Shown here: positions 53,537 through 64,000 of the stretch, one piece after another
Numbering within the stretch: the first letter of the stretch is position 1
Layout of the letters: every line of letters begins with the position of its first letter
Origin: Paenibacillus sp. SY21-1
GTDB lineage: Bacteria; Bacillota; Bacilli; Paenibacillales; Paenibacillaceae
Assembly (NCBI RefSeq): GCF_005222705.1
Contig: NZ_STGF01000005.1
Coordinates: 124,001-188,000 of the forward strand
Length of the DNA: 64,000 bases
Direction: 5' to 3'
Notes under the pieces: generated by a model
Database searches by the model: none
Told to the model about the DNA's origin: nothing
Seen by the model: the letters and a program-made list of their open reading frames with translations, nothing else
Position numbers and translations under genes: made by a program

Positions 53537-54424
53537 ATGAGGCTTCGTACAAAAAGTCTGGAGGACTACGTGGTCGACGGCGTCAATTATGCGCTGATGA
53601 TCCTGATATTTATCGCCACCTGCTACCCGTTCTATTATTTGCTCGTGATCTCCTTCAACAAAGGAATGGATACGGCGCTGGGCGGCGTGTATTTCTGGCC
53701 GAGGCAGTTCACTCTGGACAATTACAGCACGTTTCTCGGCGATCCGAAATGGATAAAATCCTTCTTCGTCAGCGCGGCGCGCACGATTGCGGGAACGGCG
53801 CTGGGTCTGCTCGTTACTTCGCTGGTTGCGTACGGCCTGTCCGCCAAGCAGCTGCTGTTCAAAAGGTTCTATTATACGCTGTTTATCGTCGGCATGTACG
53901 TATCGGGCGGATTGATTCCCTACTATGTCGTGCTGCGCCAGCTTCACCTTTTGAACACATTTTACGTATTCGTCATCCCTACCATGCTGAACATTTTTTT
54001 CCTGATCATTGCCGTATCATTTTTCAGAGAATTGCCTTACGAGATGGAGGAGTCGGCCAAAATGGACGGTGCAAGCGAGCTGACGATTTTTGCCCGGATC
54101 GTCTTGCCCGTGTCGAAGCCATTGCTGGCGACAATGGCGCTGTTTCTCGGCGTATCGCAATGGAATTCATGGCTGGACTCCGCGTATTTCGTCTCCAGCG
54201 ACCATTTGCGCACGTTGACGTTCCGCATGATTGAAATTATCAATAAGGGCAATGTGCCGCTCGATAGCCGCAGCGCGGAATTCGCATCGCAGGTGAGCCA
54301 AGTGACGCCGTTCTCCTTGCAGGTGGCGGCAATGGTAATCGCGGTTGCGCCGATTATTCTCGTCTACCCGTTTTTGCAGAAGTATTTTGTTAAGGGAGCG
54401 ACGATCGGTGCTGTAAAAGGGTAA
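53537..54424 (+). CDS. ABC permease, YtcP/LplC type
   Basis: This 295-residue inner-membrane permease is the partner of the LplB-like protein. It has six predicted helices. The EAA loop reads MEESAKMDGASELTIFARIVLP, with core EESAKMDGA, and the C-terminus is YFVKGATIGAVKG, characteristic of the YtcP/LplC branch. AAAGGAGG lies upstream of the ATG. It is followed after about 90 bases by the binding lipoprotein. Part of the same transcript as the upstream permease. Confidence 0.9.
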   Translation: MRLRTKSLEDYVVDGVNYALMILIFIATCYPFYYLLVISFNKGMDTALGGVYFWPRQFTLDNYSTFLGDPKWIKSFFVSAARTIAGTALGLLVTSLVAYGLSAKQLLFKRFYYTLFIVGMYVSGGLIPYYVVLRQLHLLNTFYVFVIPTMLNIFFLIIAVSFFRELPYEMEESAKMDGASELTIFARIVLPVSKPLLATMALFLGVSQWNSWLDSAYFVSSDHLRTLTFRMIEIINKGNVPLDSRSAEFASQVSQVTPFSLQVAAMVIAVAPIILVYPFLQKYFVKGATIGAVKG

Positions 54425-54511
54425 CCGCCATCCTCGCCGGCAGGTATATTGATGGAGTGAGGGCACGTCCCGCTCCATTACTATAGATAACGATTATAAG
54501 GAGGAAACAGG

Positions 54512-56110
54512 ATGAAGGGGTTCATGGCAAAAAAATGGCTTGGCGCGATGCTCGCTCTATGTCTGATAGGCGCGCTTGCCGCATGCAGCGGGGCGAATAA
54601 CGGAGCAAACGGCGAGAACGGCGGCAAGGGCAGTCCGGGAGTGAGCGCCGCTCCGCAGACAACGGGCGACGGAGGGGCTGCGATCGAACGGAAGACGTTA
54701 ACGATGTTTGTCGATTTTCCATGGTGGCCGTTCAGCGATTGGAGCGGTAAAATTCCGGAGGCGATTTCCGCGGCTACCGGCGTGGATATCAAGGTGACGG
54801 TTGCGTCCGATACGAATCAGCTTCCGCTGATGATCGCTTCGGGCGAGCTGCCGGATCTCGTCTTTACGTACGATCATATTTCCAAAATGTCCGACGCCAA
54901 GGTTTCTTATCCATGGCAGGAGCTGATTGATCCATACACGCCGAATTTTGTCATCGATGAGCTGACCAAAGCGGTAAACACGGTGTCTGACGGCAACTAC
55001 TATACGGTGCGCGACGGCTTCTCCCCGCCAAGCGAGCTGAAGAAATACCCGAAAGCGCTCTTCCGCGGAGGCGGCCTTGCGCTGCGCGAGGACATTATGC
55101 AGGAGCTTGGCAATCCCGACATCCAATCGCTGGACGACTTGATGAATGTATTCGCAACCGTCAAGGAGAAGCATCCCGAGCTGACGACCGTCGCCCTGAC
55201 GCCGGGACAAATTGATTCCTACTTCAGGCTGCAGCACGGATTGCCGCGCTTCGGCTTCACCAAGGTCGAAGGCAAGCCAGCCTACTATATCGGAGAGCCG
55301 CGCCAGATCGAGTATTACCAGTTTATGAACGATCTATATACGAAGGGCTTTATTACGGCCGATCAATATACCTGGAAGGACCCGAACCAAGCGAAGCAGC
55401 TTGCGCTTACCGGCAAAGCGTTTGCCTGGGTGTATACGGAAACGGCTGCGGAGACGCTTAACTCCGAGCTGAAAAATAACGGTCAGCCGTTTACCTTTAC
55501 GCAGGTCACGCCAATGCTGACGGATCATGCGGCGCTGATCAACAACAATCCGGGCTGGGCCGGCGTATTCGTGACGAAAAAGTCCAAGGACCCGGAAACC
55601 GCCATTAAATTCATCGAGTTTATGCGCAGCGACGCAGGCACTCGCCTTGGCGACTGGGGGATCGAAGGCGAGGACTACGAATTGGCCGAAGGCGGCTATC
55701 CGGTATTTAAATACAATACAAACGATATGGATGTAGTGAAGCAGAACGGCTTCGTCTATTGGGGGCTGCTCGCCGATACGTATGTGACGCAGGGACTTGC
55801 GCGCTATCAGCCGGACAATCAACCGCAATCCACCGCGGCCATGGAGGCGATGACGAAGGTGTATCAGTCCGATCCGCTGCTTGGCACGCTTGTGCCGGAG
55901 GTCGGCTCGGATGAAGCGGTCATTATTTCCAATCTGGATAATATGATCAAGACGGCCGAAGCAAAAATATTTTTGGCAAAGTCCAGAGAAGAAGCGCAAA
56001 GCGCTTATCAGGCGATGCTGGACCAGGCGCAGCAAATCGGTTTGGACAAATTGAACGCGTGGGCGGCCGTGCGCTACGAGGAGGCGCAGAGCCGCATAAA
56101 AACCGAATAG
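54512..56110 (+). CDS. Oligosaccharide-binding lipoprotein (LipO type)
   Basis: This 532-residue extracytoplasmic binding protein carries a signal peptide with the lipobox LAAC (Cys25) and a Gly/Asn/Ser-rich linker to about residue 50. Its length and features, such as IASGELPDLVFTYDHISKM and WAGVFVTKKSKDPETAIKFIEFM, match the large LipO/AlgQ-like binding proteins that accompany LplB/YtcP permeases and bind oligosaccharides. AAGGAGG is seven bases before the ATG. It completes the importer; a strong terminator follows at 56206. The exact sugar is unknown. Confidence 0.9.
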   Translation: MKGFMAKKWLGAMLALCLIGALAACSGANNGANGENGGKGSPGVSAAPQTTGDGGAAIERKTLTMFVDFPWWPFSDWSGKIPEAISAATGVDIKVTVASDTNQLPLMIASGELPDLVFTYDHISKMSDAKVSYPWQELIDPYTPNFVIDELTKAVNTVSDGNYYTVRDGFSPPSELKKYPKALFRGGGLALREDIMQELGNPDIQSLDDLMNVFATVKEKHPELTTVALTPGQIDSYFRLQHGLPRFGFTKVEGKPAYYIGEPRQIEYYQFMNDLYTKGFITADQYTWKDPNQAKQLALTGKAFAWVYTETAAETLNSELKNNGQPFTFTQVTPMLTDHAALINNNPGWAGVFVTKKSKDPETAIKFIEFMRSDAGTRLGDWGIEGEDYELAEGGYPVFKYNTNDMDVVKQNGFVYWGLLADTYVTQGLARYQPDNQPQSTAAMEAMTKVYQSDPLLGTLVPEVGSDEAVIISNLDNMIKTAEAKIFLAKSREEAQSAYQAMLDQAQQIGLDKLNAWAAVRYEEAQSRIKTE

Positions 56111-56205
56111 CGGCCAGCCGTTTCTTGGCCGGGCGTGATCGGCATCGCGCTCAGCAATAACAGCCGAGAGCAGGCTTGAGCAGCCGCTTGTTATCGGCGA
56201 AGGAA

Positions 56206-56246
56206 GACAGAGACGGGCGTATTGGAGCCTGTCTCTGTCCTTATTG
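56206..56246 (+). terminator. Terminator after the oligosaccharide importer
   Basis: GACAGAGACGGGC (56206-56218) pairs with GCCTGTCTCTGTC (56227-56239) with one G-U pair and an eight-base loop, followed by CTTATTGTTT. Confidence 0.8.
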
Positions 56247-56272
56247 TTTCCGCGCCCCGTTGCATGTAAGAT
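56244..56272 (+). promoter_or_regulatory. Promoter of the second yesM-type gene
   Basis: TTGTTT (56244-56249) and TAAGAT (56267-56272) are 17 bases apart. The -10 lies in the TGTAAGATGG shared with the transporter promoter at 52397. Confidence 0.55.
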
Positions 56273-56326
56273 GGAGCTGTGGACGCAATTTATTTTAAGG
56301 GCATGGCCTTGAGGGAAGTGGCAGTT

Positions 56327-58120
56327 ATGCGCAAAATTTGGCAGCGCTTTCGCAATTGGCGTATTGCCAGCAAAATGTTTGCCGGCTATATCGTGCTCGT
56401 CATGCTTCCGATGATCGGTTTTGGCTGGATGTTCTACAACCAGTTTTATACGGATATTTTTAACGATTATTCGGAGAGCAAGCAGCATCTCCTCGAGCAG
56501 GCAGCGAACAGCCTGGAGGTCAGCCTTGCGCAGGCGGAATCGATCTATAATCTGTTTCAGTACAACCCGGAGGTTGTCCATTACATTAGCGGGCACTATA
56601 CCTCCGAGGCGGATCAGGTGTTCAATTATTTAAAAAGCATTCGTCCGGTGTATAACTTTGCCTATTCGGGCAATTCCTCCATCGAATCGGTGCAGCTGTA
56701 CATTCACAATGAGCAGGTGCTGCCGGTTGCAAGCGAGGTTCACTACTACCGCGAGTTAGCCGATTCTCAGCTGGCCGGGGAATTGAAAGCGCTTGCGATG
56801 AATCAAGGCATGTGGAGAACAAGCTCAAGCGGGACGAATCAGCTGCCCGATATGACCTATTACAAAAAACTGTATGACAGCACGTATTCGCTGGAGCTGG
56901 GGCTGCTTGAAGTTAGGGTCAAGCCTGAGATTACAAACGACTTTTTCCACTCCGTTACTTCCCGAACGGATCGCAATATCGCCTTATATAAGGACGGACG
57001 GGTGTTATACCGGAATATGGATATGGAGCTGAGTGATGGGCAATGGACTGCGATTATGGAGCGTGTGGAGCGGGAGCCGGGATTTTATTACTGGAAGGAG
57101 CCAAGGCTTTTTATTAATTCCGCGCCGATTGACGGACTGCCGTTCCGCATACTGCTCATTCATGGGGTAGACGAAGCGTTCTCCAATATCAAGAGCAAAA
57201 CCATCGGCCTGGCTGCGGCGCTTGCGCTGCTGCTCGCGCTGCTGTCGCTCGTCTACTATATCATCGTATCCATGCTGACCAAACGAATTATCAAGCTGGC
57301 AAAGCATATGCGCAAGGTGGACCAGGATAATTTAACGGAGTACGCGGGGCGCGTCGATGCCGATGAGGTGGGGCTGCTGACGCTTTCCTACAATTCGATG
57401 ATTCGCAAAATCGACGACTTGCTGAACCGCGTCCACCGCGCGGAGCTCATGAAGAAGGAAGCGGACTATCAGGTGCTTCAGGCGCAGATCAAGCCTCATT
57501 TTTTGTACAATACGCTGGAATCGATCCGTATGCTCGCCGAACTGAACGATGACGAAGAGGTGGTCGAGGCGATTTATACGTTCGGGAGGCTGTTGCGCTA
57601 CAGCCTATCCTCGGGGGAGAACGATACTCCGCTCGAGGAGGAGCTTGAGAATATCAAACATTATTTGCAGGTTCATAAAATAAGGATGGAAGACAAGCTG
57701 AGCTATGCGTTCCACATCGAGCTTGAGCGCTTGACTGTACGCTGTCCCCGCTTTATTCTGCAGCCGCTTGTCGAGAATTGCATCGCGCACGGGCTTGGAA
57801 AAACGCGAAAAGGCGGAAGCATTGACGTTCGCGTATGGAAGGAAGACGACCGCATTCGCATTACGATTGCCGACAACGGGGCGGGCATGCCGCCGGAGCG
57901 GCTGAAGCTGATCCGTGAAGTGCTGGCGAAGCGGGCAGGCAAGGAGCAGCTGCAAACCTCCGGCTCAGGGATGGGACTGTACAATGTTAGCGAACGGATC
58001 AAGGCTTACTTCGGCGAGGACAGCGTGTTCGAGCTTGACAGCGGGCAGGGCGAAGGCACATGCTTTACGCTCATTTTTCGGGCTGGAGGAGATGCTGGTG
58101 TTAAATCTTATGATCGTTGA
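56327..58120 (+). CDS. Second YesM-type sensor histidine kinase
   Basis: This 597-residue membrane kinase has transmembrane helices at about 17-40 and 290-315 around an extracytoplasmic sensing domain, then a HAMP domain (RIIKLAKHMRKVDQDNLTEY). The phospho-acceptor His391 lies in LQAQIKPHFLYNTLESI, the canonical form. The ATPase domain shows LQPLVENCIAHGL and DNGAGM. I use the ATG at 56327, a few bases after GGGAAGTGG; an in-frame GTG at 56279 would add 16 residues lacking membrane or family features. The downstream regulator overlaps its 3' end. The pair should control the LplB/YtcP importer and the glycosidases on either side. Confidence 0.92.
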   Translation: MRKIWQRFRNWRIASKMFAGYIVLVMLPMIGFGWMFYNQFYTDIFNDYSESKQHLLEQAANSLEVSLAQAESIYNLFQYNPEVVHYISGHYTSEADQVFNYLKSIRPVYNFAYSGNSSIESVQLYIHNEQVLPVASEVHYYRELADSQLAGELKALAMNQGMWRTSSSGTNQLPDMTYYKKLYDSTYSLELGLLEVRVKPEITNDFFHSVTSRTDRNIALYKDGRVLYRNMDMELSDGQWTAIMERVEREPGFYYWKEPRLFINSAPIDGLPFRILLIHGVDEAFSNIKSKTIGLAAALALLLALLSLVYYIIVSMLTKRIIKLAKHMRKVDQDNLTEYAGRVDADEVGLLTLSYNSMIRKIDDLLNRVHRAELMKKEADYQVLQAQIKPHFLYNTLESIRMLAELNDDEEVVEAIYTFGRLLRYSLSSGENDTPLEEELENIKHYLQVHKIRMEDKLSYAFHIELERLTVRCPRFILQPLVENCIAHGLGKTRKGGSIDVRVWKEDDRIRITIADNGAGMPPERLKLIREVLAKRAGKEQLQTSGSGMGLYNVSERIKAYFGEDSVFELDSGQGEGTCFTLIFRAGGDAGVKSYDR

Positions 58121-58892
58121 CGATGAACCGATCATTATTAAAGGCTTGACGAATATCGTGGAGAAGTCGAACGTGCCCTGCAAGCAAATCGTAAAGGCTT
58201 CCGACGGCCATGAGGCGTTGGAGAAAATGGCCGAATTCAGGCCGGATCTGGTCATTACCGACATCGAGATGGCCGAAATGAACGGACTGGAGCTCATTCG
58301 CGAGGCTAAGGCCAAGCAGCTTTGCAAGCGGTTCATCATTCTGACCGGCTACGAGGAGAAGGTTTATTTGCGCGAGGCGATCCGCTGCAAGGTGGTCGAC
58401 TATTTGCTGAAGCCGATTAATAAAACGGAGTTTCTCGACCTGCTGTCCCAGGTTTGCCTGGAAATCGTCGGAGAGCAGAGGGCCGCCCGCGCGCAGCCTG
58501 CGCTGCCAGCCGGGCAGCCGCTGCTCTCAGAGGGCAGGCAGCAGCAGCTGTCGCGCAATATCCGCAGCGTCATCGATTACATTAACGCTCATTTCGCTTC
58601 GGACCTGTCGCTGGATATGATAGCGCTGCATGTAGATTTGCATCCCAACTACATTAGCGGTTTGTTCAAGCGCGAAACGGGACTGACCTTTATCCACTAT
58701 TTGCATTTATGCCGAATCGCCGAGGCCAAAAGGCTGATGGTAGCCGATGGGGACATCTCGTTCCAGTTGATTGCGGAGCGGGTAGGCTATGAGAATGTGC
58801 GTCATTTTTTTAGCGTGTTCAAAAAGTATGCGGGCGTGACGCCAGGCGAGTTCAGGGAGCAGTACGGGCGAGGATATCCGCTAATGCGCTAG
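58098..58892 (+). CDS. Second YesN-type response regulator
   Basis: This 264-residue regulator has a receiver domain with VDDEPI, phospho-acceptor Asp in LVITDIEMAEMNG (about residue 53) and LLKPIN. A short linker leads to an AraC-type DNA-binding domain with LSLDMIALHVDLHPNYISGLF and FQLIAERVGYENVRHFFSVF. It is much shorter than the first YesN protein because the long central linker domain is absent. I chose a GTG at 58098, six bases after GGAGGAG; an ATG at 58092 touches that ribosome binding site and an ATG at 58110 is further away. The start lies 23 bases inside the kinase gene, so the two are coupled. Confidence 0.9.
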   Translation: MLNLMIVDDEPIIIKGLTNIVEKSNVPCKQIVKASDGHEALEKMAEFRPDLVITDIEMAEMNGLELIREAKAKQLCKRFIILTGYEEKVYLREAIRCKVVDYLLKPINKTEFLDLLSQVCLEIVGEQRAARAQPALPAGQPLLSEGRQQQLSRNIRSVIDYINAHFASDLSLDMIALHVDLHPNYISGLFKRETGLTFIHYLHLCRIAEAKRLMVADGDISFQLIAERVGYENVRHFFSVFKKYAGVTPGEFREQYGRGYPLMR

Positions 58893-58912
58893 CAATTAAA
58901 TAATAGAAACAG

Positions 58913-58940
58913 GACTGCAGGCGTGCTTGCGGTCTTTTTT
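58913..58940 (+). terminator. Terminator after the second YesM/YesN pair
   Basis: GACTGCA (58913-58919) pairs with TGCGGTC (58928-58934) with one G-U pair, followed by six T residues. Confidence 0.75.
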
Positions 58941-58962
58941 AAATTTATAAATGTATAAATTT
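58941..58962. promoter_or_regulatory. AT-rich perfect palindrome
   Basis: AAATTTATA (58941-58949) and TATAAATTT (58954-58962) form a nine-base inverted repeat around AATG, in the noncoding DNA upstream of the GH2 gene. It may be an operator, or simply extend the adjacent terminator's T-rich region. Confidence 0.35.
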
Positions 58963-59153
58963 CACATCTGCTTCCGGCTTATTTGTCAACAAAAAACGTC
59001 AGCTTTGCCGCCATAGCATTCCTTTAGCCTTTTACAGTTGTCCCGAAATGTAAAAATGAGCACCCAAACCTTAAGTTTGAGCTATTTTTTTGCTTTGCCG
59101 CTTGCGATACGATGGAATTGAAATCGCTATCATGAGAAGGAGGAGCAGATCGG

Positions 59154-62466
<3,313 letters not shown>

Positions 62467-62573
62467 TGCGAGCGTGCCTGCTTGCGTTTTGCCTGTATGG
62501 AGAAGACTGTTGCGACAATAACAAAGAACAGCGCGGGCCGGCCTTAAGCTGCGGCGCGGAAAGAGGTGGTGGC

Positions 62574-64000
62574 ATGGGAGCGGCACAAGCAAGGCTGTGG
62601 TATCGCGAGCCCGCCCATGAGTGGGAGGAGGCGCTGCCGATCGGCAACGGGCGATTGGGCGGCATGGTATATGGCGGCATCAAGCGCGAGCGAATTCAAC
62701 TAAACGAGGATACGCTGTGGTCAGGCCCGCCGCAGGACGGCAACAATGCGGAAGCCAAGCGCTATTTGGAGCAAGCGCGCCTATTCGTTGCGGATGCCCG
62801 TTATGCGGATGCGCAAAAATTAATTGAAGAGCACATGCTGGGCCCGTGGAATGAATCCTATCAGGCAATGGGCTGCTTGGAGCTTGAGCTCGGTCATGGA
62901 GCAAAGGTGGAGCAGTACAGGCGCGAGCTGGATTTGGGCGATGCGGTGTGCCGGGTGAGCTATGCGCACAAGGGCATCGCTTACAGCCGGGAAACCTTTG
63001 TATCGGCCGCCGATCAGGTTATGGCTGTCCGGTTTTCGGCGGATAGGCCGGGGGTGATCAGCCTTGAGGCGTCGCTGACGAGTCCGCTGCCGTTTCAGGT
63101 CGGCCGGGGTGAAGGCAGCCGTCTCGTATTGAACGGCCAAGCGCCGGATCATGTGGAGCCTCATTTCATTCAGGCGGAGGAGGTCGTTTTTTTTGGCGAT
63201 CAGTCTGGAATGAGCTTTACCATTCAACTGCAGGCGCTCCATCAAGGCGGGCGCATGGAGCGGCATGGCGGACGCGTAGTGGTGCGCGATGCGGACAGCG
63301 TGGTGCTGCTGCTCGCTGCCGCGACCAGCTACAGCGGATTTGGCCAAGCGCCTGGTCAGACTGACCATGACCCGGAGGTTAGATGCGGACAGCGACTGGA
63401 TGCGGCCGCAGGCCTTCCGTATGGCGAGCTGCTGTCCCGGCATTTGCAGGAGCATAAGCGTTATTTCGATCGCGTCAGTCTGGTGCTGGACGGAGCCGAG
63501 GAGCTTGACGAGGTGCCGACGGATGAACGGATAGAGGCGGTACGGGCCGGCAAGACGGATGAGCAGCTTGCCGTTCTCTTTTTTCAGTACGGGCGTTATC
63601 TGCTGCTGGCAAGCTCGCGGCCCGGCACACAAGCTGCGACGCTTCAAGGTATATGGAATGAGCTGACCAGGCCTCCGTGGACCTGCAACTACACGGCCAA
63701 CATTAATGTACAAATGAGCTATTGGCTGGCGGAAACCTGCCATCTGAGCGAATGCCATACCCCGCTGTTCGATATGATGGAGGAACTGGCGGTCACCGGG
63801 AGCCACACGGCGCGGATTCACTATGGCTGCCGAGGCTGGGTTTCCCATCATGGCATCGACCTGTGGCGTTCGGCGACGCCGTCCGGCGGACCGACGAAGG
63901 GCTCCGCAAGCTGGGCATTCTGGCCGATGGCCGGCCCATGGCTGTGCCAGCATGTGTGGGAGCATTATTTGTTCGGCGGCGATCTGGATTTTCTAGGCGA
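62574..64000 (+). CDS. Alpha-L-fucosidase, GH95 family (partial)
   Basis: This gene runs off the right edge, leaving about 475 codons. The N-terminal beta domain has the GH95 hallmarks LPIGNGRLGGMVYGG and LNEDTLWSG. The start of the (alpha/alpha) barrel is seen in ATLQGIWNELTRPPW and NYTANINVQMSYWLAETCHL. GH95 enzymes remove alpha-1,2-linked L-fucose (some L-galactose) from xyloglucan, pectin or host glycans, by inversion. The catalytic residues further on are partly beyond the window. There is no signal peptide, so the enzyme is cytoplasmic. AAGAGGTGG precedes the ATG, and the gene follows the GH2 gene with no terminator between, so they form an operon. Confidence 0.92.
   Translation, partial: MGAAQARLWYREPAHEWEEALPIGNGRLGGMVYGGIKRERIQLNEDTLWSGPPQDGNNAEAKRYLEQARLFVADARYADAQKLIEEHMLGPWNESYQAMGCLELELGHGAKVEQYRRELDLGDAVCRVSYAHKGIAYSRETFVSAADQVMAVRFSADRPGVISLEASLTSPLPFQVGRGEGSRLVLNGQAPDHVEPHFIQAEEVVFFGDQSGMSFTIQLQALHQGGRMERHGGRVVVRDADSVVLLLAAATSYSGFGQAPGQTDHDPEVRCGQRLDAAAGLPYGELLSRHLQEHKRYFDRVSLVLDGAEELDEVPTDERIEAVRAGKTDEQLAVLFFQYGRYLLLASSRPGTQAATLQGIWNELTRPPWTCNYTANINVQMSYWLAETCHLSECHTPLFDMMEELAVTGSHTARIHYGCRGWVSHHGIDLWRSATPSGGPTKGSASWAFWPMAGPWLCQHVWEHYLFGGDLDFLG

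Noticed and set aside
62820..63965. 381-residue reverse-strand frame
   Set aside because: It is antisense to the GH95 gene, which has clear family motifs throughout.

Overview
The window is chromosomal DNA from a spore-forming Gram-positive, most likely Paenibacillus or a close relative. The evidence is a moderately high GC content, strong AGGAGG-type ribosome binding sites, a SigI/RsgI pair, YesM/YesN-type two-component systems next to sugar ABC transporters, an S-layer-anchored giant amylase, and binding sites that fit Bacillus-type PerR, Zur, LexA and CcpA. I see no rRNA, tRNA, insertion sequence, prophage or CRISPR array.

Layout. 1-3.2 kb: the start of a leftward STAND-type ATPase, and two adjacent HD-GYP proteins, the first with a degenerate HD motif. 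3.2-5.8 kb: leuB, a 2-Cys peroxiredoxin behind PerR-like boxes, and a small cysteine-containing protein. 5.8-9.8 kb: sigI-rsgI behind a SigI-type promoter, then a PAS histidine kinase. 9.8-15.8 kb: an M17 leucyl aminopeptidase and odhAB (2-oxoglutarate dehydrogenase E1 and E2). 15.8-19.2 kb: an AraC regulator divergent from two overlapping Gfo/Idh/MocA dehydrogenases. 19.2-26.4 kb: a probable zinc-starvation locus. Three Zur-like boxes precede a CobW-type GTPase, a ribosomal protein L33 that has lost two of its four zinc ligands, and a complete five-gene Nik/Opp/Cnt-type ABC importer.

26.4-34.7 kb: a tight five-gene operon encoding a SWIM zinc-finger protein, a HEAT-like helical protein, a MoxR AAA+ ATPase, a protein with EreA/TraB-like motifs (probably the DUF5682 family) and a VWA/MIDAS protein. 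Its promoter has a LexA-type palindrome lying exactly between the -35 and -10. I consider this the most interesting system in the window: a probably DNA-damage-inducible MoxR/VWA machine of unknown function. A degenerate ~29-bp tandem repeat array follows it.

35-47.8 kb: a YesM/YesN pair divergent from two sugar permeases and a binding lipoprotein, followed by a 2024-residue cell-surface GH13 amylase with three SLH domains, probably a maltodextrin/starch module under CcpA control. 48-64 kb: a second carbohydrate locus with a GH106-like glycosidase, an LplB/YtcP/lipoprotein importer, a second YesM/YesN pair, a GH2 beta-galactosidase and a GH95 alpha-fucosidase that runs off the window. The enzymes lack signal peptides, so the likely scheme is import of plant-derived oligosaccharides followed by cytoplasmic debranching.
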